Source: Blochmannia endosymbiont of Camponotus sp.
Lineage (GTDB): Bacteria > Pseudomonadota > Gammaproteobacteria > Enterobacterales > Enterobacteriaceae
Length of the DNA: 64,000 nucleotides
Assembly: GCF_023586365.1 (NCBI RefSeq)
Contig: NZ_CP097759.1
Span: forward strand, 372,001-436,000
Reading direction: 5' to 3'
Within the stretch, counting starts at the first letter, position 1, and every line of letters starts with the position of its first letter. The notes under the pieces are model-generated. The model did no database searches, was not told where the DNA came from, and was given only the letters and a program-made list of their open reading frames with translations. Below are positions 11,773-21,816 of this stretch, one piece after another. The translations under genes and the position numbers were made by a program.

Positions 11773-12648
11773 TTACATATAAAGTGCAGATCTTAAATGA
11801 TTTATCACAGGATCAATAGTAGGAAATAAATTATGCCATAAGAAAAATGAATGAGCTGCTTGTCCTACTAACATACCTAATCCGTCTGCACAATAATTTG
11901 CCCCATTTTTTTTACACCATGTTATAAACAACGTATCTTTTTTTGTATAAAATAAATCATAACATTTAGTATCCGGAGTAACAAGAAAAGATGGTATTTT
12001 TGGAATAGTATTGTGTATATTGCTGGTTGTGGCGTTAATAATTAAACTATATTTATTCGTGTCATAACGTAATTTATATAAGGGTAGACATGATATGTTT
12101 TTATATCCTATTTCCTGATAATAAGATGTTATTTCTTGTGCTCTAGAGAACGTTCTGTTTACTATATTTATGTGACATGTTGTTATAGTAGTCAATAACA
12201 TAGGAATAATTCCTTTTGCAGCGCCCCCAGCGCCAATTAACAGAATTGACGTTACCATAGTGGTGAGTTGATCATGAGAAGCGATATGATTGTTATTATC
12301 TAACCAATTAAGACGTTTTAAATCACTAATAAATCCTACACCATCAGTATTATCTCCCAGTAAAGTACCGTTTTTTAGTTTTTTTATCGTATTAACCGAA
12401 CGAGCTTGTTCAGCTCGTTCGGTTAATTGATTACACAAAAAATATGCATTTTCTTTAAATGGAGAAGTAATATTTGCTCCCAATCCGCCTAACTTAAAAA
12501 AATTATGTAATAAATCATTAAAATTATCTTGTACTGCCAATTTAAGGTGATATTCTTTTGATATTCCAATTTCATGTGCAAATAATGCATAAATTTCTGC
12601 TGATTTGCTATGTCTAATTGGATTACCAAAAACAGCAAAAGAGCTCAT
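11773..12648 (-). CDS. aroE: Shikimate dehydrogenase
   Basis: AroE reduces 3-dehydroshikimate to shikimate with NADPH on the way to chorismate. At 291 aa it is longer than E. coli (272) through small loop insertions. Catalytic K65 (NITSPFKE) and D102 (LLGDNTDGVGF) are present, as is the nucleotide loop GAGGAAKGI. The ATG at 12648 has AAGGAG before it. It follows tsaC by 26 nt and is probably cotranscribed. Codons 74-86 lie within a perfect 16-bp inverted repeat. Confidence 0.95.
   Translation of the reverse strand: MSSFAVFGNPIRHSKSAEIYALFAHEIGISKEYHLKLAVQDNFNDLLHNFFKLGGLGANITSPFKENAYFLCNQLTERAEQARSVNTIKKLKNGTLLGDNTDGVGFISDLKRLNWLDNNNHIASHDQLTTMVTSILLIGAGGAAKGIIPMLLTTITTCHINIVNRTFSRAQEITSYYQEIGYKNISCLPLYKLRYDTNKYSLIINATTSNIHNTIPKIPSFLVTPDTKCYDLFYTKKDTLFITWCKKNGANYCADGLGMLVGQAAHSFFLWHNLFPTIDPVINHLRSALYM
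12391..12427. repeat. Perfect 16-bp inverted repeat inside aroE
   Basis: Arms 12391-12406 and 12412-12427 are exact reverse complements around TGTTC. They lie in codons 74-86 of aroE, which encode the conserved stretch NQLTERAEQARSVN, and the reading frame is intact. The arms contain CCGAACGAGCT and are richer in G+C than the gene around them. Confidence 0.9.
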
Positions 12649-12674
12649 CTATTTATCTCCTTGAATAGTAGAAA

Positions 12675-13259
12675 TTATTCACGAATTATTTTACCAGTCA
12701 TAACATCTCTAATTGTTGAGGGATTGGGGCTTCCAAATATATCTTCATGCATGATAGATATGTTATGTCCAAGTTGATCGTGTACTTCTGCAATAGTACG
12801 TGTGGGAGGCTGCCCAGATAAATTTGCACTAGTAGATACCAAGGGTTTTCCAAAAGCTAAGCAAAGACGTTGAATTGGTTCAAAATGACTGACTCGTACT
12901 GCTAAAGAAGAAAATTGACCCGTTAACCAATATGAGCTATTAGATTTTGACGGAAATACCCATGTCACCGGCCCAGGCCAAGTAGCAAAAACTCGTGATA
13001 GTTGGCTTGCATTTAAGCAACTATCGTCAATATACTTAAGTAATTGTGTGTAATTAGCGGCAATTAAAATTAAACCTTTCTTCCAAGATCTATTTTTTAT
13101 TTTTAGTAAAGTGAATATCGCTTTTTTATTATCAGGATCACATCCTAAACCAAATACTGATTCTGTAGGATAAACAATCACTTTACCTTGGCTTAGTTGT
13201 ATAAGTAAATCTTTCATATTTGATGCAGGAAATGTCCTTATTTTAGATTGTGATTCCAA
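12675..13259 (-). CDS. tsaC: Threonylcarbamoyl-AMP synthase (YrdC family)
   Basis: TsaC makes threonylcarbamoyl-AMP from threonine, bicarbonate and ATP, the first step of t6A37 modification of ANN-reading tRNAs. 194 aa (E. coli 190). Family features are YPTESVFGLGCDP, GLILIAANY, WPGPVTWVFP and STSANLSG. The longest frame starts with TTG at 13259; the ATG at 13217 (MKDLLIQLSQGKVIVYPTE) would remove 14 residues, and I cannot decide between them. Partners TsaB, TsaD and TsaE are not in this window. In E. coli too it neighbours aroE. Confidence 0.92.
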   Translation of the reverse strand: MESQSKIRTFPASNMKDLLIQLSQGKVIVYPTESVFGLGCDPDNKKAIFTLLKIKNRSWKKGLILIAANYTQLLKYIDDSCLNASQLSRVFATWPGPVTWVFPSKSNSSYWLTGQFSSLAVRVSHFEPIQRLCLAFGKPLVSTSANLSGQPPTRTIAEVHDQLGHNISIMHEDIFGSPNPSTIRDVMTGKIIRE

Positions 13260-13690
13260 TTAATGATTTCATAAAAGTAGCATATTTTATTATTTTATTT
13301 AAAATAAGGTGTTTAAAACAATAAATTGTCAAGTATTAGTTAAGTAACTTTTAAACTTATATGTAATATCTATAATAATTTAAGATTCTTATACATCAAT
13401 TATTTTTTAATAAAATATAGTTATATATTTTATTAAATATTTTGCGGTACAGCGTACGTTATTTTTGTATGTATTTAATACACGTTAAATATTTATTTAA
13501 TTATTTAATTCAACAACAAGTTCTGGATATCAAGAACAATTCCAAATGTCATTGATTCCTTAATGAAATTTTTATTTCAATATATTATCATTTACGAATA
13601 TAAAATATTTATTATCATATCTTGATTATATTCACAAGTCACTAGATAATATATAGAAATTAAAAATTTTACGTAATAATTTTTTATTTT
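13260..13690. other. Gene-free divergent spacer, tsaC to def
   Basis: 431 bases between divergent tsaC and def. In E. coli this interval holds topoisomerase-like yrdD, smg and smf (dprA), none of which can be recognised. Promoters for both directions must be here but the AT-rich sequence offers too many candidates. Confidence 0.5.
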
Positions 13691-14212
13691 ATGTCAATAT
13701 TAGAAATACTGTATTATCCTGATAAACGCCTTAGAACAATCGCTGATCCTGTTGTTGCAGTATCTGATGATACTAATCAAATTATAAATGATATGTTTGA
13801 TACTATGTATTTTAAAAAAGGTATTGGATTAGCTGCAACACAAGTCAATATTCACCAACAAATTATTGTTATTGATCTTTATAAAAAACACAAACAACGT
13901 TTAGTTTTTATTAATCCTGTTATTATAAAAAAAACAGGTGTTATTAGTATTCCTGAAAGTTGTTTATCTATTCCTCAAATATACGAGATTATTCCGCGTT
14001 CAGAAAAAATAACCATTCAATCATTAGATCAATATGGTAATCAATTTGAGATGGAAGCTAATAATTTATTAGCAATTTGCATTCAACATGAAGTAGATCA
14101 TTTATTTGGAAAACTTTTTATCGATCATTTGTCTCCACTAAAAATCAAAAAAATTCATAAAAAAATAAAAAAACTATCTAAAATATTTAAAAAAAGTCAG
14201 TTCTCTCTTTGA
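13691..14212 (+). CDS. def: Peptide deformylase
   Basis: Removes the formyl group from new proteins. 173 aa. The three motifs are GIGLAATQ, ESCLS (usually EGCLS) and QHEVDHL, whose cysteine and two histidines bind the metal, with the catalytic glutamate in HEVDH. The glycine-to-serine change in motif 2 is unusual, though the metal-binding cysteine stays. The C-terminus is lysine-rich. It is followed by fmt after eight bases, the usual def-fmt pair. Confidence 0.95.
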   Translation: MSILEILYYPDKRLRTIADPVVAVSDDTNQIINDMFDTMYFKKGIGLAATQVNIHQQIIVIDLYKKHKQRLVFINPVIIKKTGVISIPESCLSIPQIYEIIPRSEKITIQSLDQYGNQFEMEANNLLAICIQHEVDHLFGKLFIDHLSPLKIKKIHKKIKKLSKIFKKSQFSL

Positions 14213-14220
14213 TATATATT

Positions 14221-15189
14221 ATGGTACATTCAAAATCATTACGTATTGCTTTTTTTGGAACCACAAGTTTTGCGGCGTGGCATTTATATACATTGGCTCA
14301 CTTATCTACGCATCAGGTAATAGCAGTGTTTACTCAAGAGATGCAAGTACCTAAATGTAAATCCTTTTTATCTTTGTATAAAATAGCAAAAAAATATAAT
14401 ATATCGTTATTTCAATCTCGTATTTTATCTATTTCTGATATTATTTATATTATTAAAAAAATTGACGTGGATTTGATAGTAGTTGTGTCTTATGGATTAA
14501 TTTTACCTCAAGAAATATTAAATATACCACGACTAGGTTGTATTAATGTACATGGTTCACTATTGCCTCGTTGGCGCGGACCAGCGCCAATTCAGCGTGC
14601 ATTAGAACATGGTGATTTCATTACAGGAGTAACCATTATTCAAATGGATTCAGGAATAGATACTGGAGATATCTTGCATATTATGCCTTGCAAAATTTTT
14701 CCAAAAGACACTAGTTATACTCTTTCTAATAAATTAATGAATATTGGATCTACCATGTTATCTCAAGTACTGGATCGGTTTGTATTAGGTACATCTACTC
14801 TGATACCTCAAGATGCAAGTTATGCTACATATGCGCATAAATTAAATAAACAAGAAGCACGTATCAATTGGAATTTATCAGCAATCCAATTGGAACGATG
14901 TGTCCGAGCTTTTAATCCATGGCCAATTAGTTATTTTCAAATAAAAAATGATCGCATTAGAGTATGGGATGCCGAAGTAAGCAATCAAAACATCAATAAC
15001 TACTCTTCGTCATCACCTATATTACCTGGTACCATATTAGCAACTAATTCAAACGGTATTTATGTTGGCACTGGTGCTGGAATATTAATACTTACCGCGC
15101 TACAAATTTCAGGAAAAAAAATAACATCTGCGCACGATATTCTTAATGCATACAAAGAATGGTTCAGACCTAACTCTGTGTTAGAATAA
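14221..15189 (+). CDS. fmt: Methionyl-tRNA formyltransferase
   Basis: Formylates Met-tRNA for initiation using 10-formyl-THF. About 322 aa from the ATG at 14221 (MVHSKSLRIAFFGTTSFA), which matches the E. coli N-terminus; a TTG at 14209 overlapping the def stop is open in frame but less likely. The catalytic region NVHGSLLPRWRG and the later SGIDTGDIL with its aspartate are intact, and the C-terminal tRNA-binding domain is present. rsmB and trkA, which follow in E. coli, are gone; rplQ converges after 66 bases. Confidence 0.95.
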   Translation: MVHSKSLRIAFFGTTSFAAWHLYTLAHLSTHQVIAVFTQEMQVPKCKSFLSLYKIAKKYNISLFQSRILSISDIIYIIKKIDVDLIVVVSYGLILPQEILNIPRLGCINVHGSLLPRWRGPAPIQRALEHGDFITGVTIIQMDSGIDTGDILHIMPCKIFPKDTSYTLSNKLMNIGSTMLSQVLDRFVLGTSTLIPQDASYATYAHKLNKQEARINWNLSAIQLERCVRAFNPWPISYFQIKNDRIRVWDAEVSNQNINNYSSSSPILPGTILATNSNGIYVGTGAGILILTALQISGKKITSAHDILNAYKEWFRPNSVLE

Positions 15190-15255
15190 AATGATCGAGA
15201 TATGTTTGTTTTCGTTATTAGACTTAATTATATATATCCCTATGTTATTTCTTTT

Positions 15256-15633
15256 TTATATTTTTTGTTTTATTTTAGATCGTTCCACTAGTTCTATATA
15301 TGCCATTGGAGCGTTATCTCCTTTACGTAATCCACATTTTAGTATGCGAGTATATCCTCCAGGTCTATTATAGAAATGCGGACTAATTTGCGTGAACAAT
15401 TTTGTAACAACATCATTATTTCTAATTTTAGAAAAAACTAGACGACGATTTGCAATCGTATCCACTTTACTACGCGTAATCAACGGCTCAATAATACGGC
15501 GCAATGCCTTAGCTTTAGATAAAGTAGTTTTTATTATTTTATGAATTACCAATGAAACAACCATGTTTTTAAACATAGCCTTACGATGAGCACTAGTTCT
15601 GTTTAATTTAGAACCGCTTTTTCGATGACGCAT
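15256..15633 (-). CDS. rplQ: 50S ribosomal protein L17
   Basis: 125 aa, nearly full length (E. coli 127), beginning [20 protein letters not shown] and keeping the conserved [10 protein letters not shown]. It is the last gene of the alpha operon, transcribed from rpoA, with 39 nt between. Its 3' end faces fmt at 66 nt with no obvious terminator hairpin. Confidence 0.97.
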   Translation of the reverse strand: MRHRKSGSKLNRTSAHRKAMFKNMVVSLVIHKIIKTTLSKAKALRRIIEPLITRSKVDTIANRRLVFSKIRNNDVVTKLFTQISPHFYNRPGGYTRILKCGLRKGDNAPMAYIELVERSKIKQKI

Positions 15634-15672
15634 AATAAATTACCTTTGTTTTAAACATTAAATTATCCATGA

Positions 15673-16665
15673 TTAATTATCTAAAATATTCGTAGGAGGC
15701 CAATTTTCTAAACGTGTTCCCAAAGATAATCCACGAGATGCTAATACATCTTTTATCTCTGTTAATGATTTTTTTCCTAAATTAGGGGTTTTTAATAGTT
15801 CTACTTCTGTTCGTTGTACTAGATCTCCAATATAGTGAATAGATTCTGCTTTTAGACAATTAGCAGAACGTACAGTCAGTTCTAAATCATCAACAAGGCG
15901 TAATAAGATTGGATCAAATTCTGGTTTTTCTTCTTTATGTTCTGGTTGATGTATGTCCCTCAAATCAATAAATGCTTCAAGTTGTTCAGACAAAATTGTT
16001 GCTGCGCGCCTAATTGCTTCTTCCGGTTCTATAGTTCCATCCGTTTCCATATCAATAATTAGTTTATCTAAATCTGTACGTTGCTCAACGCGAGCAGCTT
16101 CTACATTATAAGAAATCCTTTCTACCGGGCTATAGCATGCATCTAATAATAACCGACCAATTGGTAAGATATCTGATTCAGAATTAAACCGAGAAGAAGC
16201 TGGAACATAACCTCGTCCACGCTGTACTTTAATACGCATACTAATAGATGCATTTCTGTCAGTTATATGACATATAATATGATTAGGGGTAACAAGTTTT
16301 ACACTATTGCTATCATACAAAATATCATTTGCGATTACAGGCCCAATACCGGATTTTTTCAAAGTTAAAGTAACACTATCTTTTCCTTCAATTCTAATCG
16401 CTAATTTCTTTAAGTTGAGTAAAATCTCTAAAACATCTTCTTGTATACCTTCTTTTGCACTATATTCATGTAACACCCCATCAATTTCAACCTCTGTTAT
16501 AGCATATCCAGGCATTGAAGACAGTAAGATACGACGTAGAGCGTTTCCTAAAGTATGACCAAATCCTCGTTCTAACGGCTCCAAAGTAACTTTAGCGCGT
16601 GTTTCAGTAATTTGTTCAATATCTACTAAACGTGGCTTTAAAAATTCTATTACAGAATTCTGCAT
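15673..16665 (-). CDS. rpoA: RNA polymerase alpha subunit
   Basis: 330 aa against 329 in E. coli. The N-terminal dimerisation domain shows [25 protein letters not shown]. The C-terminal domain that contacts UP elements and activators is complete, with [20 protein letters not shown] and [21 protein letters not shown]. Keeping a full C-terminal domain suggests that promoter UP-element contacts remain. The start has GAGGAAAC before the ATG. Confidence 0.98.
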   Translation of the reverse strand: MQNSVIEFLKPRLVDIEQITETRAKVTLEPLERGFGHTLGNALRRILLSSMPGYAITEVEIDGVLHEYSAKEGIQEDVLEILLNLKKLAIRIEGKDSVTLTLKKSGIGPVIANDILYDSNSVKLVTPNHIICHITDRNASISMRIKVQRGRGYVPASSRFNSESDILPIGRLLLDACYSPVERISYNVEAARVEQRTDLDKLIIDMETDGTIEPEEAIRRAATILSEQLEAFIDLRDIHQPEHKEEKPEFDPILLRLVDDLELTVRSANCLKAESIHYIGDLVQRTEVELLKTPNLGKKSLTEIKDVLASRGLSLGTRLENWPPTNILDN

Positions 16666-16702
16666 GTTTCCTCTCTTTTTTTTACTATTTCACAAATTTT
16701 AC

Positions 16703-17326
16703 TTATTTTGAATATAATTCGATAATCAAATGTTCATCGATATTTGCAGATAATTCTCTACGCTCTGGATAACGTTTAAATAAACCTTGTAGTTTAATGG
16801 GATCTACTTCAATCCATGCTAATTTTTCTCTTTGCTGCTCAGAAAGCTCTAAAGAAGCACGAATCCTAGATTGATTATATGATTTTTTATGTATTTTAAT
16901 TACAGTATTAGGCGCAACTTGGTATGAAGCTATATTAACGATACGATTTTCAACCATAATGGATTTATGACTGACTAATTGACGGGCTTCAGCACGTGTT
17001 GCTCCAAATCCCATACGATACACAGTATTATCCAATCTGCTTTCTAATAATTTTAATAAATTTTCACCAGTATTACCTTTAATACGTGCAGCTTTCTTAT
17101 AATAATTAGAGAATTGACGCTCTAAGATGCCATATATACGTTTAACTTTTTGTTTTTCTCTTAACTGTATTCCATAATCTGAAAACCGAGATTTACGCAT
17201 ATTATGTTGCCCTGGAGGTTGTTCAAGTTTACATTTAGAATCAATAGCACGAATACCAGATTTTAAAAAAAGATCTGTACCCTCACGACGACATAATTTA
17301 AGTTTAGGTCCTAAATATTTAGCCAT
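16703..17326 (-). CDS. rpsD: 30S ribosomal protein S4
   Basis: 207 aa with the S4 RNA-binding domain ([23 protein letters not shown] and following) and the N-terminal [12 protein letters not shown] region. S4 is a primary 16S-binding protein. In E. coli it represses the alpha operon by binding its mRNA near rpsM; whether the site survives here cannot be judged. It is located between rpsK and rpoA as in E. coli. Confidence 0.98.
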   Translation of the reverse strand: MAKYLGPKLKLCRREGTDLFLKSGIRAIDSKCKLEQPPGQHNMRKSRFSDYGIQLREKQKVKRIYGILERQFSNYYKKAARIKGNTGENLLKLLESRLDNTVYRMGFGATRAEARQLVSHKSIMVENRIVNIASYQVAPNTVIKIHKKSYNQSRIRASLELSEQQREKLAWIEVDPIKLQGLFKRYPERRELSANIDEHLIIELYSK

Positions 17327-17366
17327 ATTTTTTTTTATTCCTTACAAATAAACTAATGAATCTTCT

Positions 17367-17759
17367 TTAGACACGGCGTTTTTTAGAAGGACGGCAACCA
17401 TTATGAGGAATTGGGGTGACATCAGTAATGCTAGTAATATGAAATCCTGCCGCATTTAACGCTCGTACCGCAGATTCACGTCCTGGTCCTGGCCCTTTAA
17501 CCATAACTTCTAAATTTTTTATTCCATATTCTTGAACTATTTCAGCACAACGCTCTGCTGCTATTTGCGCAGCAAATGGTGTAGATTTTCGAGATCCTCT
17601 AAATCCAGAGCCTCCAGCTGTAGCCCATCCTAAAGTGTTACCTTGCTTATCACTAATAGTGATTATAGTATTATTAAAAGATGCATGTATATGGGCTACG
17701 CCATCTAAAATTTGTTTTTTGAGCCGCCTGCGCGCTCGAAGATTGGATGATTTAATCAT
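17367..17759 (-). CDS. rpsK: 30S ribosomal protein S11
   Basis: 130 aa, one longer than E. coli, with [33 protein letters not shown] and the C-terminal [11 protein letters not shown]. It forms part of the platform near the mRNA exit. Highly conserved; the only variable part is the first ten residues. Second gene of the alpha operon. Confidence 0.98.
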   Translation of the reverse strand: MIKSSNLRARRRLKKQILDGVAHIHASFNNTIITISDKQGNTLGWATAGGSGFRGSRKSTPFAAQIAAERCAEIVQEYGIKNLEVMVKGPGPGRESAVRALNAAGFHITSITDVTPIPHNGCRPSKKRRV

Positions 17760-17799
17760 TTTATATGTGTGCTTTTTTATTTATTAATACTTATTTAAA

Positions 17800-18156
17800 T
17801 TATTTGTTCATTGACTTACGAGGGCCTTTACGGGTTCTGGCATTTGTTCTAGTTCTTTGCCCCCGTACTGGTAAATTACGACGATGACGTAATCCTCGGT
17901 AAGTACCAAGATCAATTAAACGTTTAATATTTAGAGTTACTTCTCGACGTAAATCCCCTTCTACGATATATTCATCAACTGCATCACGTAATTTATCTAT
18001 ATGAATTTCAGACAATTTACAAAGTTGTATATGCTCATCTATACCTGTATTCAAACAAATTGATCGCGCACGGGATTTTCCGATACCATAAATAGACATT
18101 AAAGCAACAACGGCATGTTTTCTATCAGGAACATTGACACCTGCTATACGCACCAC
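17800..18156 (-). CDS. rpsM: 30S ribosomal protein S13
   Basis: 118 aa, the E. coli length. It starts with GTG at 18156 (GTG GTG CGT ATA, giving M-V-R-I-A-G) with AGGAG ten bases upstream. It contains [17 protein letters not shown] and the basic tail [22 protein letters not shown] (conserved). S13 contacts the P-site tRNA and forms intersubunit bridges. First gene of the alpha operon, after rpmJ. Confidence 0.97.
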   Translation of the reverse strand: MVRIAGVNVPDRKHAVVALMSIYGIGKSRARSICLNTGIDEHIQLCKLSEIHIDKLRDAVDEYIVEGDLRREVTLNIKRLIDLGTYRGLRHRRNLPVRGQRTRTNARTRKGPRKSMNK

Positions 18157-18201
18157 TATTCTTATACTCCTAAAAGTTAATTATTCTATGTTGAACAACA
18201 A

Positions 18202-18318
18202 TTATCCTTGTCGTTGTTTATGCTTTGGATCTACGCGACAAACTACACGAACAACGTTATGTCTCTTCACAATTTCACAATAACGACATATTTTTTTCAC
18301 TGACGTACGTACTTTCAT
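18202..18318 (-). CDS. rpmJ: 50S ribosomal protein L36
   Basis: A 38-codon gene on the minus strand, ATG at 18318 and TAA at 18204-18202. The protein begins [20 protein letters not shown] and ends DPKHKQRQG. The zinc ligands C11, C14, C27 and H33 of the zinc form are present. It sits between secY and rpsM exactly as in E. coli. Confidence 0.97.
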   Translation of the reverse strand: MKVRTSVKKICRYCEIVKRHNVVRVVCRVDPKHKQRQG

Positions 18319-18364
18319 AATTTTTCCTATAATCATATTAATCATATGTATATGATTTGTTTAA

Positions 18365-19702
18365 TCAATAATTAAAATGTTTCAGATTTGCTTTTTTAAG
18401 CACAGAGTCATATTGACTAGACATCATTAAAGTTTGTATTTGGGTCATAAAATCCATAATTACCACAACTACAATAAGTAAAGATGTTCCTCCAAAATAG
18501 AAAGGGACTTTCATAGCAATTCTCATAAACTCTGGCACTAAACAAATAAATGTAACGTATATAGCGCCAATGAAGGTCAAACGAATCATAATTTTATTAA
18601 TATATTTTGCAGTTTGTTCTCCCGGTCTAATCCCGGGAACAAATGCTCCCGATTTTTTTAAATTTTCAGCTGTTTCGCGCGGATTAAAGACTAAAGATGT
18701 GTAAAAAAAACAAAAAAACATAATAGCTGCCGCGTAAAGTAAAATATATAGTGGTTGACCTGGTTGTAGATACAAAGAAATAATAGTTAACCATTGCCAA
18801 CTAGTGGTACTGCCGAACCAAGAAATTACAGTACCCGGGAACAAGATGACACTAGAAGCAAAAATAGCAGGAATGACACCAGCCATATTTACTTTAAGTG
18901 GTAAATGTGTACTTTGAGCAGCATAAATACGACGACCTTGTTGGCGTTGAGCATAATGTACTAAAATGCGACGTTGTCCCCGCTCCATAAATACAACAAA
19001 AAAAGTAATACTCAATACCAAGCAAATAATTAAAATTAATATAAAAAAATGTAGCTCATCTTGTCTCACTTGTTCTATGGTATGTCCTATAGCCAATGGT
19101 AAGCCAGCAATTATCCCCGAAAAAATAATAATTGAGATACCATTGCCTATGCCTCTGTTAGTGATTTGATCGCCTAACCACATTAAAAAAACAGTACCAC
19201 AAACAAGACTAATAATTGCTATACAATAAAAAGAAAATCCCGGATTAATCACTAACCCCGATACATTAGGCAAACTAGTGACAATGCCTACTGATTGTAA
19301 TATTCCAAGTATTAAAGTACCATAACGAATATACTGGTTAATTATTCTCCTGCCACTTTCTCCTTCTTTTTTAATTTCTATTAAAACAGGATGTACTGCA
19401 GTTAACAGCTGAACAATAATTGAAGCTGAAATATATGGCATAATTCCTAAACTAAAGATAGAAGCGCGACTTAAAGAGCCTCCAGAAAACATATTAAACA
19501 TCTCGATAATAGTACCGTGTTGTTGTTCAATAATTTGCGCCAAAACAATCAAATCTACCCCTGGAATTGGAATAAATGATCCTACACGAAAAATGATTAA
19601 AGCGCCAATCACAAACATAATTCTACGTTTCAAGTCGCTTAATCCGCCTTTGATACTTTGAAAAGTAGATCTAGATCGTTGTTTATTAGTAACTGTCATC
19701 AT
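18365..19702 (-). CDS. secY: Protein translocase channel SecY
   Basis: 445 aa with ten predicted membrane helices; the core of the SecYEG channel. Conserved landmarks are [14 protein letters not shown] [33 protein letters not shown] with the plug region, the cytoplasmic loop [17 protein letters not shown] that contacts SecA and ribosomes, and [18 protein letters not shown] at 19702. It is in the spc operon between rplO and rpmJ, 10 nt after rplO. Confidence 0.98.
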   Translation of the reverse strand: MMTVTNKQRSRSTFQSIKGGLSDLKRRIMFVIGALIIFRVGSFIPIPGVDLIVLAQIIEQQHGTIIEMFNMFSGGSLSRASIFSLGIMPYISASIIVQLLTAVHPVLIEIKKEGESGRRIINQYIRYGTLILGILQSVGIVTSLPNVSGLVINPGFSFYCIAIISLVCGTVFLMWLGDQITNRGIGNGISIIIFSGIIAGLPLAIGHTIEQVRQDELHFFILILIICLVLSITFFVVFMERGQRRILVHYAQRQQGRRIYAAQSTHLPLKVNMAGVIPAIFASSVILFPGTVISWFGSTTSWQWLTIISLYLQPGQPLYILLYAAAIMFFCFFYTSLVFNPRETAENLKKSGAFVPGIRPGEQTAKYINKIMIRLTFIGAIYVTFICLVPEFMRIAMKVPFYFGGTSLLIVVVVIMDFMTQIQTLMMSSQYDSVLKKANLKHFNY

Positions 19703-19712
19703 TTTAATTCAA

Positions 19713-20147
19713 TTACTCCTCTATTTGACCGCCTACAGATTGAATTGCAGTTCGCGCTCCTTTACTAACGCGTAATTTACGTATCGTGATAGGACGTTTA
19801 ATTTCGCCAGACATTATAATTTTAACAAACTTAATTTTGCGCCTAACAATATTATAGGTTTTTAAAACATTTAAATCTATTATTTTATCTAAAATATGAG
19901 ATAAATCAGATAATCTAATTTCTTGAGTAACCATAGCCTTTCGAGATACAAATCCAAACTTTGGTAATCTACGGTATAAAGGTGTCTGTCCTCCTTCAAA
20001 TCCAAGACGCACCTTACCTCCAGAACGAGATTTTTGTCCTTTATGTCCACGACCCCCTGTTTTACCTAATCCAGATCCTATGCCTCGACCTACTCGTTTA
20101 CTTAAATGTTTAGCTCCTCTGGACGGAGAAATAGTATTAAGATACAT
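19713..20147 (-). CDS. rplO: 50S ribosomal protein L15
   Basis: 144 aa, as in E. coli. The N-terminal glycine- and arginine-rich extension [23 protein letters not shown] reaches into 23S rRNA; the C-terminal globular part ends [12 protein letters not shown]. The ATG at 20147 has GGAG ahead of it. Normally rpmD stands directly upstream, but here only the broken remnant at 20177-20338 is found. Confidence 0.97.
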   Translation of the reverse strand: MYLNTISPSRGAKHLSKRVGRGIGSGLGKTGGRGHKGQKSRSGGKVRLGFEGGQTPLYRRLPKFGFVSRKAMVTQEIRLSDLSHILDKIIDLNVLKTYNIVRRKIKFVKIIMSGEIKRPITIRKLRVSKGARTAIQSVGGQIEE

Positions 20148-20176
20148 GATTCACTACTCCACTTTGGACCGTGTAA

Positions 20177-20338
20177 CTAATTTAATCTAATCATACCACG
20201 GATGGCAGGTGCATCAATTATTTCAACAGTATTTTTATACAGCACAATCCCTCCTCAACCCACCATATATATTCTTATTTTTAGGATATAAACCTGCGAT
20301 AACATTCCAATCTGAATAAACTTAATAGTTTCTAACAT
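20177..20338 (-). pseudogene. rpmD: Decayed 50S ribosomal protein L30 gene
   Basis: The remnant lies between rpsE and rplO, the rpmD position. On the minus strand the frame from the ATG at 20338 reads [11 protein letters not shown]..., like MAKTIKITQTR of L30. It meets an in-frame TGA after 27 codons where the family has the glycine of GLGL, then continues KNTVEIIDAPAIRGMIRLN and stops at a TAG about eight residues before the normal end. TVExxDxPAIRGMI is the L30 C-terminal signature. A stop in the core, an altered N-terminal half and a lost C-terminus indicate a pseudogene. A GGAGGG-ATT-GTG just after the stop could in principle restart a 22-residue peptide. L30 is dispensable in many bacteria. 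Confidence 0.85.
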
Positions 20339-20846
20339 AATGATAATAACCTAAAATTTCTCTAATAGATTTACCTCGTTTTTCTGCAATCATTTCAGGA
20401 GATTTCATGCCTTGCAACGCATTTATAGTTGCACGCACTATATTAATAGGATTTGTAGATCCATAAGCCTTTGCTAATACATTATGTATTCCAACTACTT
20501 CTAGTATAGCACGCATTGTAGTACCAGCAATAATTCCAGTTCCTTCAGAAGCAGGTTGCATATAAATACGAGAACCTGTATATACCCCCCTAACTGCGTG
20601 TTGTAAAGTACCTTTATATAAGGAAATAACTACCATATTACGACGAGCTTTTTCCATTGATTTTTGAATTGCTGATGGAACTTCACGAGCTTTACCGTAA
20701 CCAAACCCTACTCGCCCATTTACATCTCCTACCACAGTTAGAGCTGTAAAACTAAATACACGACCTCCTTTAACTGTCTTGGATACTCGATTTACTGTGA
20801 TTAACTTTTCTTGCAATTCACCAGGTTGTTTATCAGTATATTTCAT
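20322..20846 (-). CDS. rpsE: 30S ribosomal protein S5
   Basis: 174 aa. The N-terminal double-stranded-RNA-like domain ([22 protein letters not shown]) and C-terminal part ([33 protein letters not shown]) are conserved. E. coli S5 ends just after EEILGK; here the end is [13 protein letters not shown], about seven residues longer, and the gene overlaps the dead rpmD start by 17 nt. The old stop was evidently lost while rpmD decayed. Confidence 0.97.
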   Translation of the reverse strand: MKYTDKQPGELQEKLITVNRVSKTVKGGRVFSFTALTVVGDVNGRVGFGYGKAREVPSAIQKSMEKARRNMVVISLYKGTLQHAVRGVYTGSRIYMQPASEGTGIIAGTTMRAILEVVGIHNVLAKAYGSTNPINIVRATINALQGMKSPEMIAEKRGKSIREILGYYHYVRNY

Positions 20847-20861
20847 ATTATTTACCTTGCT

Positions 20862-21215
20862 TTAAAAGCTTAACCCAGTTTGCCTAGCGCAATCAGCCAA
20901 CGTTTTCACTCTACCATGATATTTAAATCCAGAACGATCGAAAGATACATTTATGATACCTTTTTTTATTGCCCGTTCCGCAATAATTTTGCCTACTATA
21001 GCTGCAGCTTTTTTATTACTAGTTACTGTTAATTGACTAGAAATTAATTTTTCCGTAGTAGAAGCTGCAACTAAGACGTTAGAATTATCTTTTGAAATTA
21101 TTTGTGCATAAATATGCCGACAAGTTCGATGTACCACTAATCTTATCGCATCTAATTTATACAATTTTTTTCGTGTTCTCATAGCTCTTTTGATACGAGC
21201 ATCTTTTTTATTCAT
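20862..21215 (-). CDS. rplR: 50S ribosomal protein L18
   Basis: 117 aa as in E. coli. It binds 5S rRNA; the conserved [14 protein letters not shown] and [17 protein letters not shown] ends are clear. ATG at 21215. It stands between rplF and rpsE in the spc operon, with 15 nt to rpsE. Confidence 0.97.
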   Translation of the reverse strand: MNKKDARIKRAMRTRKKLYKLDAIRLVVHRTCRHIYAQIISKDNSNVLVAASTTEKLISSQLTVTSNKKAAAIVGKIIAERAIKKGIINVSFDRSGFKYHGRVKTLADCARQTGLSF

Positions 21216-21246
21216 CTTACATGATTCTCTATATAATTGATAATAA

Positions 21247-21816
21247 TTATTTTTTCTTAGTATCTTTGTTATGCACTATTTCATCGATATAACGAATACC
21301 TTTGCCCTTAAAAGGTTCAGGAGGGCGAAGTGCTCTCAGGTCTGCAGCAACTTGTCCGATAAGTTGTTTATTCATCCCTGTTAAAATAATTTCGGTTTGA
21401 CTTGGACACGTTGCTGCGATTTCAGTAGGTAGTATATAGTCAATGGAATGAGATAAACCGATGATTAGGCTAATGATATTATCCTGAATAGATACGCGAT
21501 AACCTATTCCTACTAGCTGCAGTGTTTTAGTGAAGCCTGTTGTAACGCCAATAATCATGCCATTAATTAATGCACAGGTTGTTCCTATCAAGGCTTTATT
21601 TTTGACATTAAAACTGTTGTTGCTACAGACCATCAATTTTGATGTATCATGCAATTGTACATCGACCGATTTGTGTAATATACGAGTTAATGTACCAAGC
21701 GTACCTGTAATAGAAATGCTATGGTTTTCTACTATTATATTTATAGCTATTGTTTTAGGAACAAAAATGATCGTTTTACATATATAGCGCGACAATATTT
21801 TGGTATTAAGACACAT
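21247..21816 (-). CDS. rplF: 50S ribosomal protein L6
   Basis: The C-terminal half is classical ([39 protein letters not shown]). The start is uncertain. The ATG at 21816 has GGGGAG ahead of it but adds seven residues and overlaps the rpsH stop by 11 bases. A TTG at 21795 gives [14 protein letters not shown], which aligns base for base with the E. coli start (MSRVAKAPVVVP) but lacks a Shine-Dalgarno. I chose the ATG. The N-terminal domain is more diverged than the C-terminal one. Confidence 0.93.
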   Translation of the reverse strand: MCLNTKILSRYICKTIIFVPKTIAINIIVENHSISITGTLGTLTRILHKSVDVQLHDTSKLMVCSNNSFNVKNKALIGTTCALINGMIIGVTTGFTKTLQLVGIGYRVSIQDNIISLIIGLSHSIDYILPTEIAATCPSQTEIILTGMNKQLIGQVAADLRALRPPEPFKGKGIRYIDEIVHNKDTKKK

